Shown here piece by piece: positions 8,621-16,332 of a stretch of DNA of 64,000 bases. The DNA lies in the NCBI RefSeq assembly GCF_051131705.1, contig NZ_CP180316.1, forward strand, positions 1,984,001 to 2,048,000, given 5' to 3'. The first letter of the stretch is position 1; every line of letters starts with the position of its first letter. Both the position numbers and the translations under genes were made by a program. The notes under the pieces were generated by a model. It was not told where the DNA came from and did no database searches. It saw nothing but the letters and a program-made list of their open reading frames with translations. The DNA is from Arthrobacter_M sp030063245. GTDB taxonomy: Bacteria; Actinomycetota; Actinomycetes; Actinomycetales; Micrococcaceae.

Positions 8621-8953
8621 ATGCTTGACCTGCTGGAGGTGGCAGCCGAACCGAACAGACGACGATTGCTCCAACTGCTGGCCCGCGGCGAACAGACCGT
8701 GACCCAGCTGAGCGCTGCGTTTCCCGTGAGCCGCTCGGCCATCTCGCAGCACCTGCTGCTGCTGGCGGAGGCAGGCCTGGTGACGGCCAGAAAGGACGGC
8801 CGCAACAGGCTCTACCGGCTGGAGGAGGGCGGGATGAGTCGGCTCCGGCGTGTCATCGACCAGTTCTGGACCACCGAGCTCGACCAGCTCGTCGACGACG
8901 CGGCCCACTTCCATCAACAAACGCTGCAAGGAGATTCCGATGGCCTTCGATAA
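8621..8953 (+). CDS. ArsR/SmtB-family winged-helix regulator
   Basis: About 110 residues starting MLDLLEVAAEPNRRRLLQLL, the typical first helices of ArsR proteins. The helix-turn-helix (TVTQLSAAFPVSRSAISQHL) and the beta wing (GLVTARKDGRNRLYRL) follow. No metal-binding ELCVCDL motif is present, so it is probably not a metal sensor. Its 3' end overlaps the start of the SRPBCC-fusion gene by 14 bases; ArsR-SRPBCC (AHSA1) pairs are a common arrangement in which the regulator controls the partner. ATG 8621 lacks an obvious ribosome site, and the gene may be leaderless or start upstream at a TTG. Confidence 0.85.
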   Translation: MLDLLEVAAEPNRRRLLQLLARGEQTVTQLSAAFPVSRSAISQHLLLLAEAGLVTARKDGRNRLYRLEEGGMSRLRRVIDQFWTTELDQLVDDAAHFHQQTLQGDSDGLR

Positions 8954-9988
8954 GACCGTATTCCTGCCCCTGGACCCCGACGCCGTCTTCGATCTCATCA
9001 CCCAGCCGGAACGCCTCCGCCGCTGGAAGACGGTCAGTGCGCGTCTGGACCTGCGGGTCGCCGGGGAGTACCGCTGGACCATCGTGCCCGGCCACTCGGC
9101 CGCGGGCACGTCTCGGAGATCGAACCCGGCCGGCACATCGTCTTCAGCTGGGGCTGGGAGGGTTCGGCGGACCTGCCGCCGGGAGCGTCCACCGTCTCGA
9201 TCACGCTGGACGCGGCCGACGGCGGCACTAACCTCAGGCTGGTCCATGACGGTCTCACGGGTGAGCAGGCCGCCGACCATGCCGAGGGCTGGAACCATTT
9301 CCTGGGCCGGCTGGTCGCATTCGGAACCACCGGCGACGCCGGCGCGGACGAGTGGTCTGCGGCACCCGACCCGCTCAACGAACTCAATAGCGCCGAGGCA
9401 GCGCTGGCCATCGTGCAGCGGGCGCTGCACTCGTTGACGGAGGCGGATCTGTCCAAGCCGACCCCGTGCAGCGACTTTACGGTTGCGGGACTGGTGGACC
9501 ATCTGTTCGGTTCTGTCGCCGGCATTGGTCGCGCCCTCGGCGCCGCTGTCGCTGAAGGAGCAGCGCCGTCGTCGGCCGCGGCAAACGGGACATCGGCAGG
9601 AGCAGCCAACAGGCCGTCGTCGGCGGAGGTGCGGATCGCCGACGCCGCGCAGGTCACGCTGGAAGCCTTCACCCGCCGTGGTCTGCAGGGCACCATCGAG
9701 ATGGGCTTCGCCGAGCTGCCCGCGACTATCGTGGCCAGCATCCTGAACATTGAATTCCTGGTTCACGCCTGGGACCTGGCCGTCGCCACCGGTCAGACCA
9801 TCGACGTGGCGCCCGTGCTCTCCGACTATGTGCTGGGCCTGGCCCGGATCACCATCAGCCCCCAGCAGCGTGCCAGCGGTAGCTTCTCCGAGGCCACCGT
9901 CGTTGACGAGTCCGCCGCCAGCCTGGACCGCCTGATCGCCTTCACCGGCCGGCAGGTTTCGGCCTCGTACGGAGCGCGCAGTGGTTGA
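8940..9988 (+). pseudogene. SRPBCC (AHSA1-like)-MDMPI/TIGR03086-type fusion, one-base frameshift
   Basis: From ATG 8940 (AGGAGA upstream) the frame reads MAFDKTVFLPLDPDAVFDLI and RRWKTVSARLDLRVAGEYRW, an AHSA1-type START fold. At about 9107-9110 one base is lost. The protein then continues in another frame with VSEIEPGRHIVFSWGWEGS and EGWNHFLGRLVAFG. After ~9400 it has a mycothiol-dependent isomerase-like (MDMPI/DinB-type) domain: LTEADLSKPTPCSDFTVAGL, then NIEFLVHAWDLAVATGQ. Restoring one base gives a fusion of about 350 residues. The rest of the frame is clean, so a sequencing error is possible. It is the second gene of the ArsR operon. Confidence 0.75.
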
Positions 9989-10451
9989 TGTCCAGTCCGA
10001 AACCGTGATTGACCGGCCGTGCCCCGAGGTGGCGGGCTACGCCGCGGACCCGGACAACGCTCCGCGGTGGTACAAGAACATTGCCTCGGCGCAATGGCGG
10101 ACGGCGAAACAACTGCAGGTGGGTTCCGAAGTTGCCTTCACAGCTAGATTCCTGGGCCGGGACCTGGATTACGTTTACCGCATCACCGAGCTGGTCCCTG
10201 GGGAAAAGCTGGTGATGCGTACGGCGCAGGGCCCTTTTCCGATGCGGACCACCTACACGTGGACGGACTTGGATGACCGCACAACACGGATGACCCTGCG
10301 CAATAAGGGGGAGCCGAGGGGGTTTTCACGCATCCTTGCCCCCTTCCTGGCCTTGATGATGCGTTTAGCCATGCAGAAGGACCCGAAGCAACTCAAGACC
10401 ATCTTGGAATCAACCACCTTGGAATCAAACAATCGGAAGGGAATGTCATGA
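9981..10451 (+). CDS. SRPBCC-family (polyketide cyclase/START-like) protein
   Basis: 156 residues with the helix-grip pattern of the SRPBCC superfamily. VDVQSETVIDRPCPEVAGYA opens it, APRWYKNIASAQW follows, and YVYRITELVPGEKLVMRTA with TTYTWTDLDDRTTRMTLRN forms the beta sheet. Such proteins bind hydrophobic ligands in a cavity; the ligand cannot be read from sequence. The GTG at 9981 has GGAGCGC upstream and overlaps the preceding fusion gene by 8 bases, and its own end overlaps the YciI gene by 4, so the three are translationally coupled under the ArsR-family regulator. Confidence 0.85.
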   Translation: MVDVQSETVIDRPCPEVAGYAADPDNAPRWYKNIASAQWRTAKQLQVGSEVAFTARFLGRDLDYVYRITELVPGEKLVMRTAQGPFPMRTTYTWTDLDDRTTRMTLRNKGEPRGFSRILAPFLALMMRLAMQKDPKQLKTILESTTLESNNRKGMS

Positions 10452-10780
10452 GCAAGTTCATTTACCTGTACAAGGGTCCGGCCACACCCATGGATCAGTT
10501 CACCCCGGAACAGTCTGCCGCGCAGACGGAGGCCTGGGGAGCATGGATGAGCCGCGTCGGTCCGGCCTTGGTGGACGCCGGAAATCCGTTCGCCGACGGC
10601 GCCGCCGTCGTCGACGACGGCTCCACGGCGGCCCCGTCGTCTGATGTGACGGGATACAGCATTGTCGAGGCGGAGAGCCTCGAAGCTGCCAAGAACTTCA
10701 CCCAGGACCATCCGTTCCTCGCCGAGGGCAACGGCAGGTACCGCCTGGAGATATTCGAGCTGATCGACATGCAGATGTAG
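10448..10780 (+). CDS. YciI-family protein (YCII/DGPF-like)
   Basis: 110 residues. MSKFIYLYKGPATPMDQFTP followed by WGAWMSRVGPALVDAGNPF is the ferredoxin-like YCII-related pattern. The C-terminal half TGYSIVEAESLEAAKNFTQD then HPFLAEGNGRYRLEIFEL completes the fold. Biochemical roles in the family vary and are mostly unknown. It is the last gene of the ArsR operon (ATGA overlap with the SRPBCC gene) and is followed by a strong hairpin. Confidence 0.85.
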   Translation: MSKFIYLYKGPATPMDQFTPEQSAAQTEAWGAWMSRVGPALVDAGNPFADGAAVVDDGSTAAPSSDVTGYSIVEAESLEAAKNFTQDHPFLAEGNGRYRLEIFELIDMQM

Positions 10781-10810
10781 ACCACGGCTGTGGACCACGG
10801 CGTCCCGTTC

Positions 10811-10860
10811 CTGCCGGCAACTCCCACCCACACGGCGTGCAGGGTGGGAGCTGCTGGCAG
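10811..10860. terminator. Long hairpin terminator between convergent genes
   Basis: CTGCCGGCAACTCCCACCC pairs with GGGTGGGAGCTGCTGGCAG over 19 positions with one mismatch and one G-U pair, around a 12-base loop. It lies between the YciI gene and the convergent DUF6480 gene and probably stops transcription from both sides. There is no U tract, as usual in high-GC actinobacteria. Confidence 0.75.
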
Positions 10861-10895
10861 GGCGGCACTAGTGTGCCTGGGGAAGCAGAATCGCT

Positions 10896-11111
10896 CTATT
10901 CGTCGTGGCCCTGATCCATGCTCATTTGGTCTGCCGCCGGCGGCGTCTCGCCCGGCGGGACCCCGCCGCCGGGCTCCAGGCCGGTGATATGGCCGTTGAC
11001 CGGATCGGGGTTTGCCGAGGCACCCGGGTCTCCATTCTTCTGCGCGGCCGGATGTTCCGTTCCCGGTTTGTCCGGGTTCGCCGGGTCCTTTTCCGGGTGG
11101 TAAGTGCTCAT
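10896..11111 (-). CDS. Small DUF6480-like protein
   Basis: 71 residues, rich in Pro, Gly and Asp, with no membrane segment. The run TGLEPGGGVPPGETPPAADQ is the conserved core of small actinobacterial proteins of the DUF6480 type. The function is unknown and the chain is probably disordered. It lies downstream of the membrane-protein and PRC-barrel genes on the same strand, separated by about 80 bases. Confidence 0.7.
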   Translation of the reverse strand: MSTYHPEKDPANPDKPGTEHPAAQKNGDPGASANPDPVNGHITGLEPGGGVPPGETPPAADQMSMDQGHDE

Positions 11112-11189
11112 GCGCCAGCCGTCCTTTCCAAAAGCCGATAGGTTCTTGCGGTGGTGTGCGTTTTTGCGGTTATGTTGGGGTTATGTTGG

Positions 11190-11939
11190 TTAGTGTTCCA
11201 GCGGGGCGAAGCCGGCCTTGTCTACCTTGCGGTGAAAATGCATTCCCGCAAGCCCTCCCAGCATGGCGGCACCAAGGCTGACGACGGCGACGACCACCAG
11301 CGCGATAATGCCGGCGCCCGTGAGCTGCCCTTCGTCAACCGGGATCCGCGGGAAGCTGTTGAGGCTGGCCAGGATATTGAACTGGTTCCCTGCAACGAGT
11401 CCCAGGATGGCCACCACGACGGCGATAATCACCGCCCAGATCCAGACCATCAGTCCCTGCTTTGGGCCGTTGAACCGGGCCATTCGGCCGGCCACGTAGC
11501 CGCCGCAGTAGTACGCGACGAATAGGATGGCCAGCAATATGATGATGCCGACGATCCCGACGGTTTGCGGATTCTTCGACGCCTTGTCGAGTGCCTGGGA
11601 TGCGTCGGAATTCGTCGCCACGCCGACGGCGGTGCCCGCTGCGGCGGCCAACGCCGTCAATAACACCGCCGTTCCGGTTGCCGTCAGCCAGCCGAAAAAC
11701 GCCGATCCGACCTTGATCCCGCCATAACGCTCCTTTTCGCGGGCCACGGCACCTTCCCGGCTTACGGCGTCGCTCCGGCCGACGACGCCGTCCCGTCCGA
11801 GCCGATCGCCCCGGCCCGTGCGGTCATCCCGGCCGGTGCCACGGGCCTGGGACCGGTCCGCCTCCGACGGACGGTTCCGCGGCCCCGGACCGCGGGAGCG
11901 GTCCGAGGCCTCGTCCCCGGCATTGATGCTGCTGCTCAC
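11190..11939 (-). CDS. Four-helix membrane protein with charged N-terminus
   Basis: 249 residues. The first ~85 residues are Arg/Asp/Gly-rich and likely disordered, followed by four hydrophobic helices (GWLTATGTAVLLTALAAAAG; GIVGIIILLAILFVAYYCGG; LMVWIWAVIIAVVVAILGLV; GIIALVVVAVVSLGAAMLGG). The protein is probably in the cytoplasmic membrane with the charged tail in the cytosol. The GTG start overlaps the stop of the PRC-barrel gene by 4 bases (GTGA), so the two are co-translated. PRC-barrel/DUF2382 proteins are often stress-linked; the specific role here is unknown. Confidence 0.75.
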   Translation of the reverse strand: MSSSINAGDEASDRSRGPGPRNRPSEADRSQARGTGRDDRTGRGDRLGRDGVVGRSDAVSREGAVAREKERYGGIKVGSAFFGWLTATGTAVLLTALAAAAGTAVGVATNSDASQALDKASKNPQTVGIVGIIILLAILFVAYYCGGYVAGRMARFNGPKQGLMVWIWAVIIAVVVAILGLVAGNQFNILASLNSFPRIPVDEGQLTGAGIIALVVVAVVSLGAAMLGGLAGMHFHRKVDKAGFAPLEH

Positions 11940-12721
11940 GGCCGGTTCCGGCCGCCCGAGCCCGCATCATCGACACCTTCAGTCTCGATCTTTTCCTTGC
12001 GGACTTCCTCATTGACGGTCTCTTCGCCGGAGACGGTTTCCGTGCCCAGACGCACGCGTTCGACGGGGACTGTTTCCTTCTCCACCACCGGACGCTCCTC
12101 GTGCAACGTGACCTGATGCTCGTCTTCGGTAAGGTCGGGACCGCCTAGAGCATCGCCGCGGTTGGCCTCGGTTATGGGCTCCCTCTCGATCCTGACCTCT
12201 TCACGGCTGACGGGCACGGTTTTGGTGACGTTTTCGGTGACGATGTACTTGCGGAGCCTGGCGCGGCCGGTCTCCCGTTGTTCCGTGCCGACCCGAAGCT
12301 GCTCCTCGGATCGGGTCATGGCGTCGTCCGTATTAGGACCGGATGTGTCGCGTCCAGCGGCGCCGGTCCCGGTCCCGGTCCCCTCGACGTAACCCGATCC
12401 GCCGGCTGCCAGCTCATAATATCTGTACAGCTCGTCCTGCTCTTCCTCGGACAGGTGTCCGTCGGGATCGACCCGGGGAGCATCCTTGACCTTGTCCTTG
12501 CTGTACGGCACCACAATGTCGTTCCCCCGGGCAGAGGCGTCGTCCAGTGGCACGAAGGATTCGGAAGTGCCGAAGAGCCCGGTCTTGGCGGTGACCCAGT
12601 TCGGCTGTCCTGTTTCGTCGTCGACATAGATTTGCCCGATGGATCCAATTTTGTCCCCGTTGGAGGTGAGGACGTCGCCGCCGCTTTCGGCCAGACCGGT
12701 GAGATTTTCTGTGCTGATCAT
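11936..12721 (-). CDS. PRC-barrel and DUF2382 (YsnF/AvaK) domain protein
   Basis: About 261 residues. Residues ~1-80 are a PRC-barrel: SNGDKIGSIGQIYVDDETGQ, WVTAKTGLFG, SFVPLDDASARGNDIVVPYS, then a segment listing VDPDGHLSEEEQDELYRYYE. After a Gly/Thr linker the C-terminal half is DUF2382: RLRKYIVTENVTKTVPVSRE, VRIEREPI, HEERPVVEKETVPVERVRLG. This pair defines the YsnF/AvaK stress-associated family. The ATG at 12721 is chosen; an ATG at 12739 is in frame but lacks a ribosome site. The downstream membrane protein overlaps it by 4 bases, suggesting a membrane-associated partner. Confidence 0.85.
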   Translation of the reverse strand: MISTENLTGLAESGGDVLTSNGDKIGSIGQIYVDDETGQPNWVTAKTGLFGTSESFVPLDDASARGNDIVVPYSKDKVKDAPRVDPDGHLSEEEQDELYRYYELAAGGSGYVEGTGTGTGAAGRDTSGPNTDDAMTRSEEQLRVGTEQRETGRARLRKYIVTENVTKTVPVSREEVRIEREPITEANRGDALGGPDLTEDEHQVTLHEERPVVEKETVPVERVRLGTETVSGEETVNEEVRKEKIETEGVDDAGSGGRNRP

Positions 12722-13205
12722 GATGTTCTCGCTTTCCATTGATGGTGCTGATGAATTGTGCGCAACAGATCCGGCCCCCGTCCGCGGCCGAGGACGCCGA
12801 TGGGCGTACCGGTGGGAACGTTCGCGTATTTTCGGCCGCCTTGCCGGTGCTGCTGGCAATCCAGTGGATGAAGGACGACGACGACGTCTGCCGCGCTCGA
12901 CGCGGGAAGGGCAGCGGAGCTGACGAGCGCGTACCTCAAGAACACGGGCATCCGAAACACTGGCCCCGAGAAAGCGCGCCATGCCGTCACCGGCCTGGAT
13001 GTGAGGAAGTCCAGCATGAATTCTCCCGATGGCTTGCTGCAGCGAAAGGTTCCGTAGAGAAACCTGCCAGTTCCTAGCTTAAACCGGCAGCACCCCAAAT
13101 TGGCAAGGGTGCTTGCTATATTTTTTTCGCCCAGCTATCCAGTTGCGGATGGATGCCCGCGGGGTGTCGACCCCCGGACTTCTATCGGCTGTCGGGGTCC
13201 CGGTC
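12722..13205. other. Intergenic stretch, no gene recognised
   Basis: About 480 bases between the PRC-barrel gene and the small gene at 13206-13358. It should hold the PRC-barrel promoter. A short open stretch ending near 13057 (SAYLKNTGIRNTGPEKARHA) has no start or family match. No repeat or RNA is evident. Confidence 0.5.
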
Positions 13206-13358
13206 TTAGCTGTCGGGCGCTGCATCCTCGTCAGGTTCCACGATGTCCGGATCAATCGATCGGGAGAAGTCGACGGCGGGCGAATCCCGGGCCCGGGCGT
13301 GCTCGCTGGGTTCCTGTTCGCTGCCGTCCGGGGCGCGGGGGTCTGGATTTTCCGTCAT
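13206..13358 (-). CDS. Small acidic hypothetical protein
   Basis: A possible 50-residue protein starting MTENPDPRAPDGSEQEPSEH and ending in DIVEPDEDAAPDS. It is very acidic and probably disordered, resembling the small acidic proteins often found near actinobacterial stress genes. No family is recognised. The ribosome-binding site is weak, so the assignment rests on composition and the open frame only. Confidence 0.4.
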   Translation of the reverse strand: MTENPDPRAPDGSEQEPSEHARARDSPAVDFSRSIDPDIVEPDEDAAPDS

Positions 13359-13388
13359 GGCGCCAGCGTAGTCCTGTCTTGTGTTGCT

Positions 13389-13472
13389 GGGAACATGCCT
13401 ACGGGCAGGGCTCCGTCCACCGGTGCTGCCGGGAACATGCCTACGGGCAGGGCTCCGTCCACCGGTGCTGCC
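13389..13472. repeat. Two perfect tandem copies of a 42-bp unit
   Basis: The unit at 13389-13430 is repeated exactly at 13431-13472, and a third copy starts but breaks after five bases. It includes ATGCCTACGGGCAGGGCTCC. It is non-coding by inspection and lies about 110 bases upstream of the fluoride riboswitch. Confidence 0.9.
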
Positions 13473-13504
13473 GGGAAGGGGCAGGATCCCCGCCCACCGC
13501 CAGC

Positions 13505-13556
13505 AGCGCAAATCCGGTGCTGGCGCTGACAGCGCAAATCCGGCGCTGGCGCAGGC
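13505..13556. repeat. Two imperfect copies of a 26-bp unit
   Basis: AGCGCAAATCCGGTGCTGGC at 13505 recurs at 13531 with one change (GGC for GGT). It lies between the 42-bp repeat and the riboswitch, possibly within the promoter of the fluoride operon. Confidence 0.75.
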
Positions 13557-13582
13557 TGGGGCTTGGCGGTAAAGTCGTGATC

Positions 13583-13650
13583 CGGTGATGGATCCCGCCG
13601 GAGCCGGCGTGCCCGGTTCGAACCGCCGGTTGGCTGATGGTTCCTGCCTT
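13583..13650 (+). promoter_or_regulatory. Fluoride (crcB-motif) riboswitch
   Basis: GGTGATGG at 13584-13591, then a GC-rich hairpin region, AACCGCC at 13621-13627, and GGCTGATGGTTCCTGCC at 13632-13648 match the conserved 5' and 3' parts of the crcB RNA motif, whose core is a GATGG segment and CTGATGRYTCCTRCC. GGATCC (13590-13595) can pair with GGTTCC for most of the P1 stem. It ends about 25 bases before the usp-crcB-crcB genes, exactly the context in which fluoride riboswitches are found. It likely turns on the operon when fluoride binds. Confidence 0.82.
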
Positions 13651-13672
13651 GATCAACAGAGGTGGGTGAGTC

Positions 13673-14236
13673 GTGGGTGTGAGCGACCAACAGCCCCGCC
13701 ATCATTGGGCCCATCGGTCCGCAGAGCTGTCCGACACGTCGGGTGTCACCGGAGGGGCCGGGCCGGTATTGGTGGGCACGATGCCCGGCCAGCCGGCCGC
13801 CGTCATCCTTAACGCTGCGGCACTTGCCGTCCGGCTCGGTGTTGAATTGGTCTGCGCTTACGTGGATGTGGCCTCCTACCCCGTGACCGGCCGCGGGGGA
13901 GCACCGGCCGGTGTCAGGCCCATCGATCCAGACACTATTGACGACGGCGGCGTGGAAATTCCGGCGGAGTTGACCGATCGCCTGGGCCAGGTGCTGGCGT
14001 CCAGCCCGGTCGTGTGGTCACTGCAGCTGCTTTCCGGGGACCCGGCACGGGCACTGGGCGTGCTGGCAGCCAGTCTGCAGGCAACCATGATCGTCGTCGG
14101 CACCCGGGAGCACGGCATCGGCGCGCGACTGGAGGACCTCCTGACCGGGTCCGTGGCCGTACATTTGACGCACCGCCAGCATTGCCCGGTGCTGGTGGTT
14201 CCGCTGGCGCCCGGCGGGGCGAGGCGAGAGCGGTGA
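13673..14236 (+). CDS. Universal stress protein (UspA family)
   Basis: 187 residues with a Usp-like Rossmann fold. GPVLVGTMPGQPAAVILNAA opens the first strand, LGVELVCAYVDVASYP the second. The C-terminal ATP-binding region TMIVVGTREHGIGARLEDLL, then GSVAVHLTHRQHCPVLVVPL, matches the G-2x-G-9x-G-S/T type motif. It is the first gene after the fluoride riboswitch and its stop overlaps the start of crcB1 by 4 bases (GTGA), so it appears to be part of the fluoride response in the cytosol. The GTG start at 13673 has GGTGGGTGAG upstream. Confidence 0.88.
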   Translation: MGVSDQQPRHHWAHRSAELSDTSGVTGGAGPVLVGTMPGQPAAVILNAAALAVRLGVELVCAYVDVASYPVTGRGGAPAGVRPIDPDTIDDGGVEIPAELTDRLGQVLASSPVVWSLQLLSGDPARALGVLAASLQATMIVVGTREHGIGARLEDLLTGSVAVHLTHRQHCPVLVVPLAPGGARRER

Positions 14237-14733
14237 CGGAACCGGCGCATACGCCTCCGGCGCTGCAGCCTTGGATTGAGGATCCGGAGGCCGTTGCGGC
14301 GCGTCCTGCGCGCCCGGTTCATCTGCACCTTGGCCATATTCTGCTGGTAATCGCCGGCGGGATCGGTGGGACACTGGCACGGTACGGTCTGGGGACCGTG
14401 CTTCCGGCGCCGGCGGGGTGGCCGCTGCCGACGCTGCTGATCAACCTTTGCGGTGCCTTATTGCTGGGACTGCTGCTGGAAAACCTGGTGCGGCGCGGAC
14501 CGGACCAGGGCGCGCTGCGGATCATCCGGCTGCTGGTGGGCACCGGATGCATGGGCGCCTTCACCACCTACAGTTCGCTGGTCCTGGATGCCAATGTGCT
14601 GCTCTCCAACGGCAGGATCTCCGGTGCGGCTCTCTATCTGGGCCTGAGCCTGGTCGGCGGGCTGGCCGCCACGACCGCCGGAATCTGGGCCGGCGCGCTG
14701 TTGCACCGGAGCGCGGGCGGCGGTCCGACGTGA
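14233..14733 (+). CDS. crcB1: Fluoride ion channel subunit CrcB/Fluc (first of a pair)
   Basis: 166 residues. After an N-terminal extension of about 35 residues there are four membrane helices: LLVIAGGIGGTLARYGLGTV; TLLINLCGALLLGLLLENLV with the pore Asn; LLVGTGCMGAFTTYSSLVLD with the Phe-box and Na-site GxxTTxS region; and a final helix LGLSLVGGLAATTAGIWAGA. Fluc channels export toxic fluoride as dimers of opposite orientation; organisms with two genes make heterodimers of fixed-topology subunits. Here the second Phe of FTTFS is Tyr, which is consistent with a specialised partner. It is coupled by GTGA overlaps both to usp and to crcB2. Confidence 0.92.
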   Translation: MTEPAHTPPALQPWIEDPEAVAARPARPVHLHLGHILLVIAGGIGGTLARYGLGTVLPAPAGWPLPTLLINLCGALLLGLLLENLVRRGPDQGALRIIRLLVGTGCMGAFTTYSSLVLDANVLLSNGRISGAALYLGLSLVGGLAATTAGIWAGALLHRSAGGGPT

Positions 14734-15098
14734 CGGTCGTGCTGCTTGCCCTCGCCGGTGGCCTCGGCGCCGGCACCCGGTTCCTGCTGGACGGACTGAT
14801 CCGCTCCCGCTTCCGTACCGCCATTCCGATGGGCACCATCGCCATCAATCTGACCGGTTCGCTGGCCCTGGGCTTGGTGGCCGGACTGGTCCTGGGCCAT
14901 CAGGCGCCAACGGATTTTCAGCTCATCGCCGGCACCGGATTCCTGGGCGGATACACGACATTCAGCACCGCCAGCTTCGAGACCGTGCGGCTGATCCAGG
15001 GCGGTCGCATCTGGTTCGCCGTCGTCAACGGACTGGGCACAATGGCGCTGGCCGTGGCAGCAGGGGCTGGAGGGCTGGGGTTGGCGGCCCTGCTCTAA
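14730..15098 (+). CDS. crcB2: Fluoride ion channel subunit CrcB/Fluc (second of a pair)
   Basis: 122 residues, starting at a GTG that overlaps the crcB1 stop by 4 bases. It has four helices: VVLLALAGGLGAGTRFLLDG; TIAINLTGSLALGLVAGLVL with the conserved pore Asn; IAGTGFLGGYTTFSTASFET with the TTFS box; and VNGLGTMALAVAAGAGGLGL. The length is typical of single Fluc subunits. It presumably pairs with CrcB1 in an antiparallel heterodimer in the cytoplasmic membrane under control of the upstream riboswitch. Confidence 0.93.
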   Translation: MTVVLLALAGGLGAGTRFLLDGLIRSRFRTAIPMGTIAINLTGSLALGLVAGLVLGHQAPTDFQLIAGTGFLGGYTTFSTASFETVRLIQGGRIWFAVVNGLGTMALAVAAGAGGLGLAALL

Positions 15099-15138
15099 GG
15101 GTGCTCGTCCGTCCGAAACCACGACGTAAGGAAGTCAT

Positions 15139-16218
15139 ATGTTTATGTACTCCGATCTGCGGATGCCTCTGATCGCCGCCCCCATGGCCGGCGGGCCATC
15201 GACTCCCGGGCTCGTTGCAGCGGCCGCCGCGGCGGGGGGCCTCGGCATCCTCGCCGCGGGCTACAAAACGGTCCCCGCGATGGCAGAGGAGCTCGAAATT
15301 ACCCGTGGGCTATCGGACAACCGGCTAGGAATCAACCTCTTCGTCCCGGCGCCGCCAGGGCCGGTTGGCAACGGTTCCTCATCGGATCGGGCCGCGCTCG
15401 TGGCCGGCTACCGCCGCATCCTGCAGGAGGAAGCGGACCGGTACGGCGTCTCCCTGCCGGAGCCGGATCCGTCGGACACCGATGCCTATGCCGCGAAAGT
15501 CGATTACGTCGTCGCGCACCCGCTACCCCTGGTCAGTTTCACCTTTGGCACCCCGGAACCGGATGTCGTCGAACGCCTGCACCGAGTGGGGATGCACGTG
15601 ACGGTGACGGTGACGGACGCTGCCGAGGCCCGCGCCGCGGTGCGTTGCGGGGCGGACAGCCTCTGCGTCCAGGGCCCCGATGGCGGCGGGCACCGGGGCA
15701 CCCACACAGCGGAGGAATCGCCGGGCAGCGACAATCTTGGCGCCCTGCTGACGGACCTCCGCCGGCTCACCACCTTGCCGCTGATTGCCGCCGGCGGTGT
15801 GCGGTCCGCGGCGAACATCACCGGACTGCTGGGACAGGGGGCGGCGGCCGTCCAGCTAGGCACCCTGCTGCTGCGCAGCCCCGAGTCCGGGGCCCAGCAA
15901 ACCCACAAGGACGCTCTCGTCTCCGGACGGTACACCGGCACCACGCTGACCCGGGCTTTCTCCGGCCGCTTTGCCCGCGGACTCACCAACCGCTTCATCC
16001 GGGCGCACGATGGCCAGGCGCCCGCGGCGTATCCCGAGGTCAACCAGTTGACACGTCCCCTTCGTGCGGCCGCGGCGGCGGTAGGGGACGCGGACGGCCT
16101 GGCGCTCTGGGCGGGCGTGGGATTCGCCGCCTGCCGTGCCGAGCCGGCCGAACAGATCATGGCCGAATTGTGGCGAGAGGCATGCGCCGCTGCGCCGACC
16201 GACGACGGGAGCGCGTGA
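15139..16218 (+). CDS. Nitronate monooxygenase-like flavoprotein
   Basis: 359 residues with the FMN-binding TIM-barrel pattern of the NMO/2-nitropropane dioxygenase family. MPLIAAPMAGGPSTPGLVAA and GGLGILAAGYKTV start the barrel, RLGINLFVPAPPGP follows, then DSLCVQGPDGGGHRGTH carrying the GxxAGGH-like loop, LIAAGGVRSAANI for phosphate binding, and AAAVQLGTLLLRSPES. It oxidises nitronates to carbonyl compounds and nitrite. It lies 40 bases after crcB2 on the same strand with its own ribosome site (AAGGAAG), so it may be read from the fluoride-controlled transcript. A link to fluoride is only positional. Confidence 0.88.
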   Translation: MFMYSDLRMPLIAAPMAGGPSTPGLVAAAAAAGGLGILAAGYKTVPAMAEELEITRGLSDNRLGINLFVPAPPGPVGNGSSSDRAALVAGYRRILQEEADRYGVSLPEPDPSDTDAYAAKVDYVVAHPLPLVSFTFGTPEPDVVERLHRVGMHVTVTVTDAAEARAAVRCGADSLCVQGPDGGGHRGTHTAEESPGSDNLGALLTDLRRLTTLPLIAAGGVRSAANITGLLGQGAAAVQLGTLLLRSPESGAQQTHKDALVSGRYTGTTLTRAFSGRFARGLTNRFIRAHDGQAPAAYPEVNQLTRPLRAAAAAVGDADGLALWAGVGFAACRAEPAEQIMAELWREACAAAPTDDGSA

Positions 16219-16332
16219 ACACCGGCTCCGCGCCCGGGCGATGAGCCGGGCTGACGTCGGGTCGGCATGGGGATCAGGCGCCCCCCCGGCACGGTCGCGT
16301 AATATCCCGTCCGTTCCTTCCGGCCAGGCCGT

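Noticed and set aside
12880..13057. Possible short gene ending LLQRKVP
   Set aside because: The frame has no start codon with a ribosome site and no family match; a TGA precedes it.
13389..13556. CRISPR array
   Set aside because: Repeats are adjacent duplications without spacers and only two copies each.
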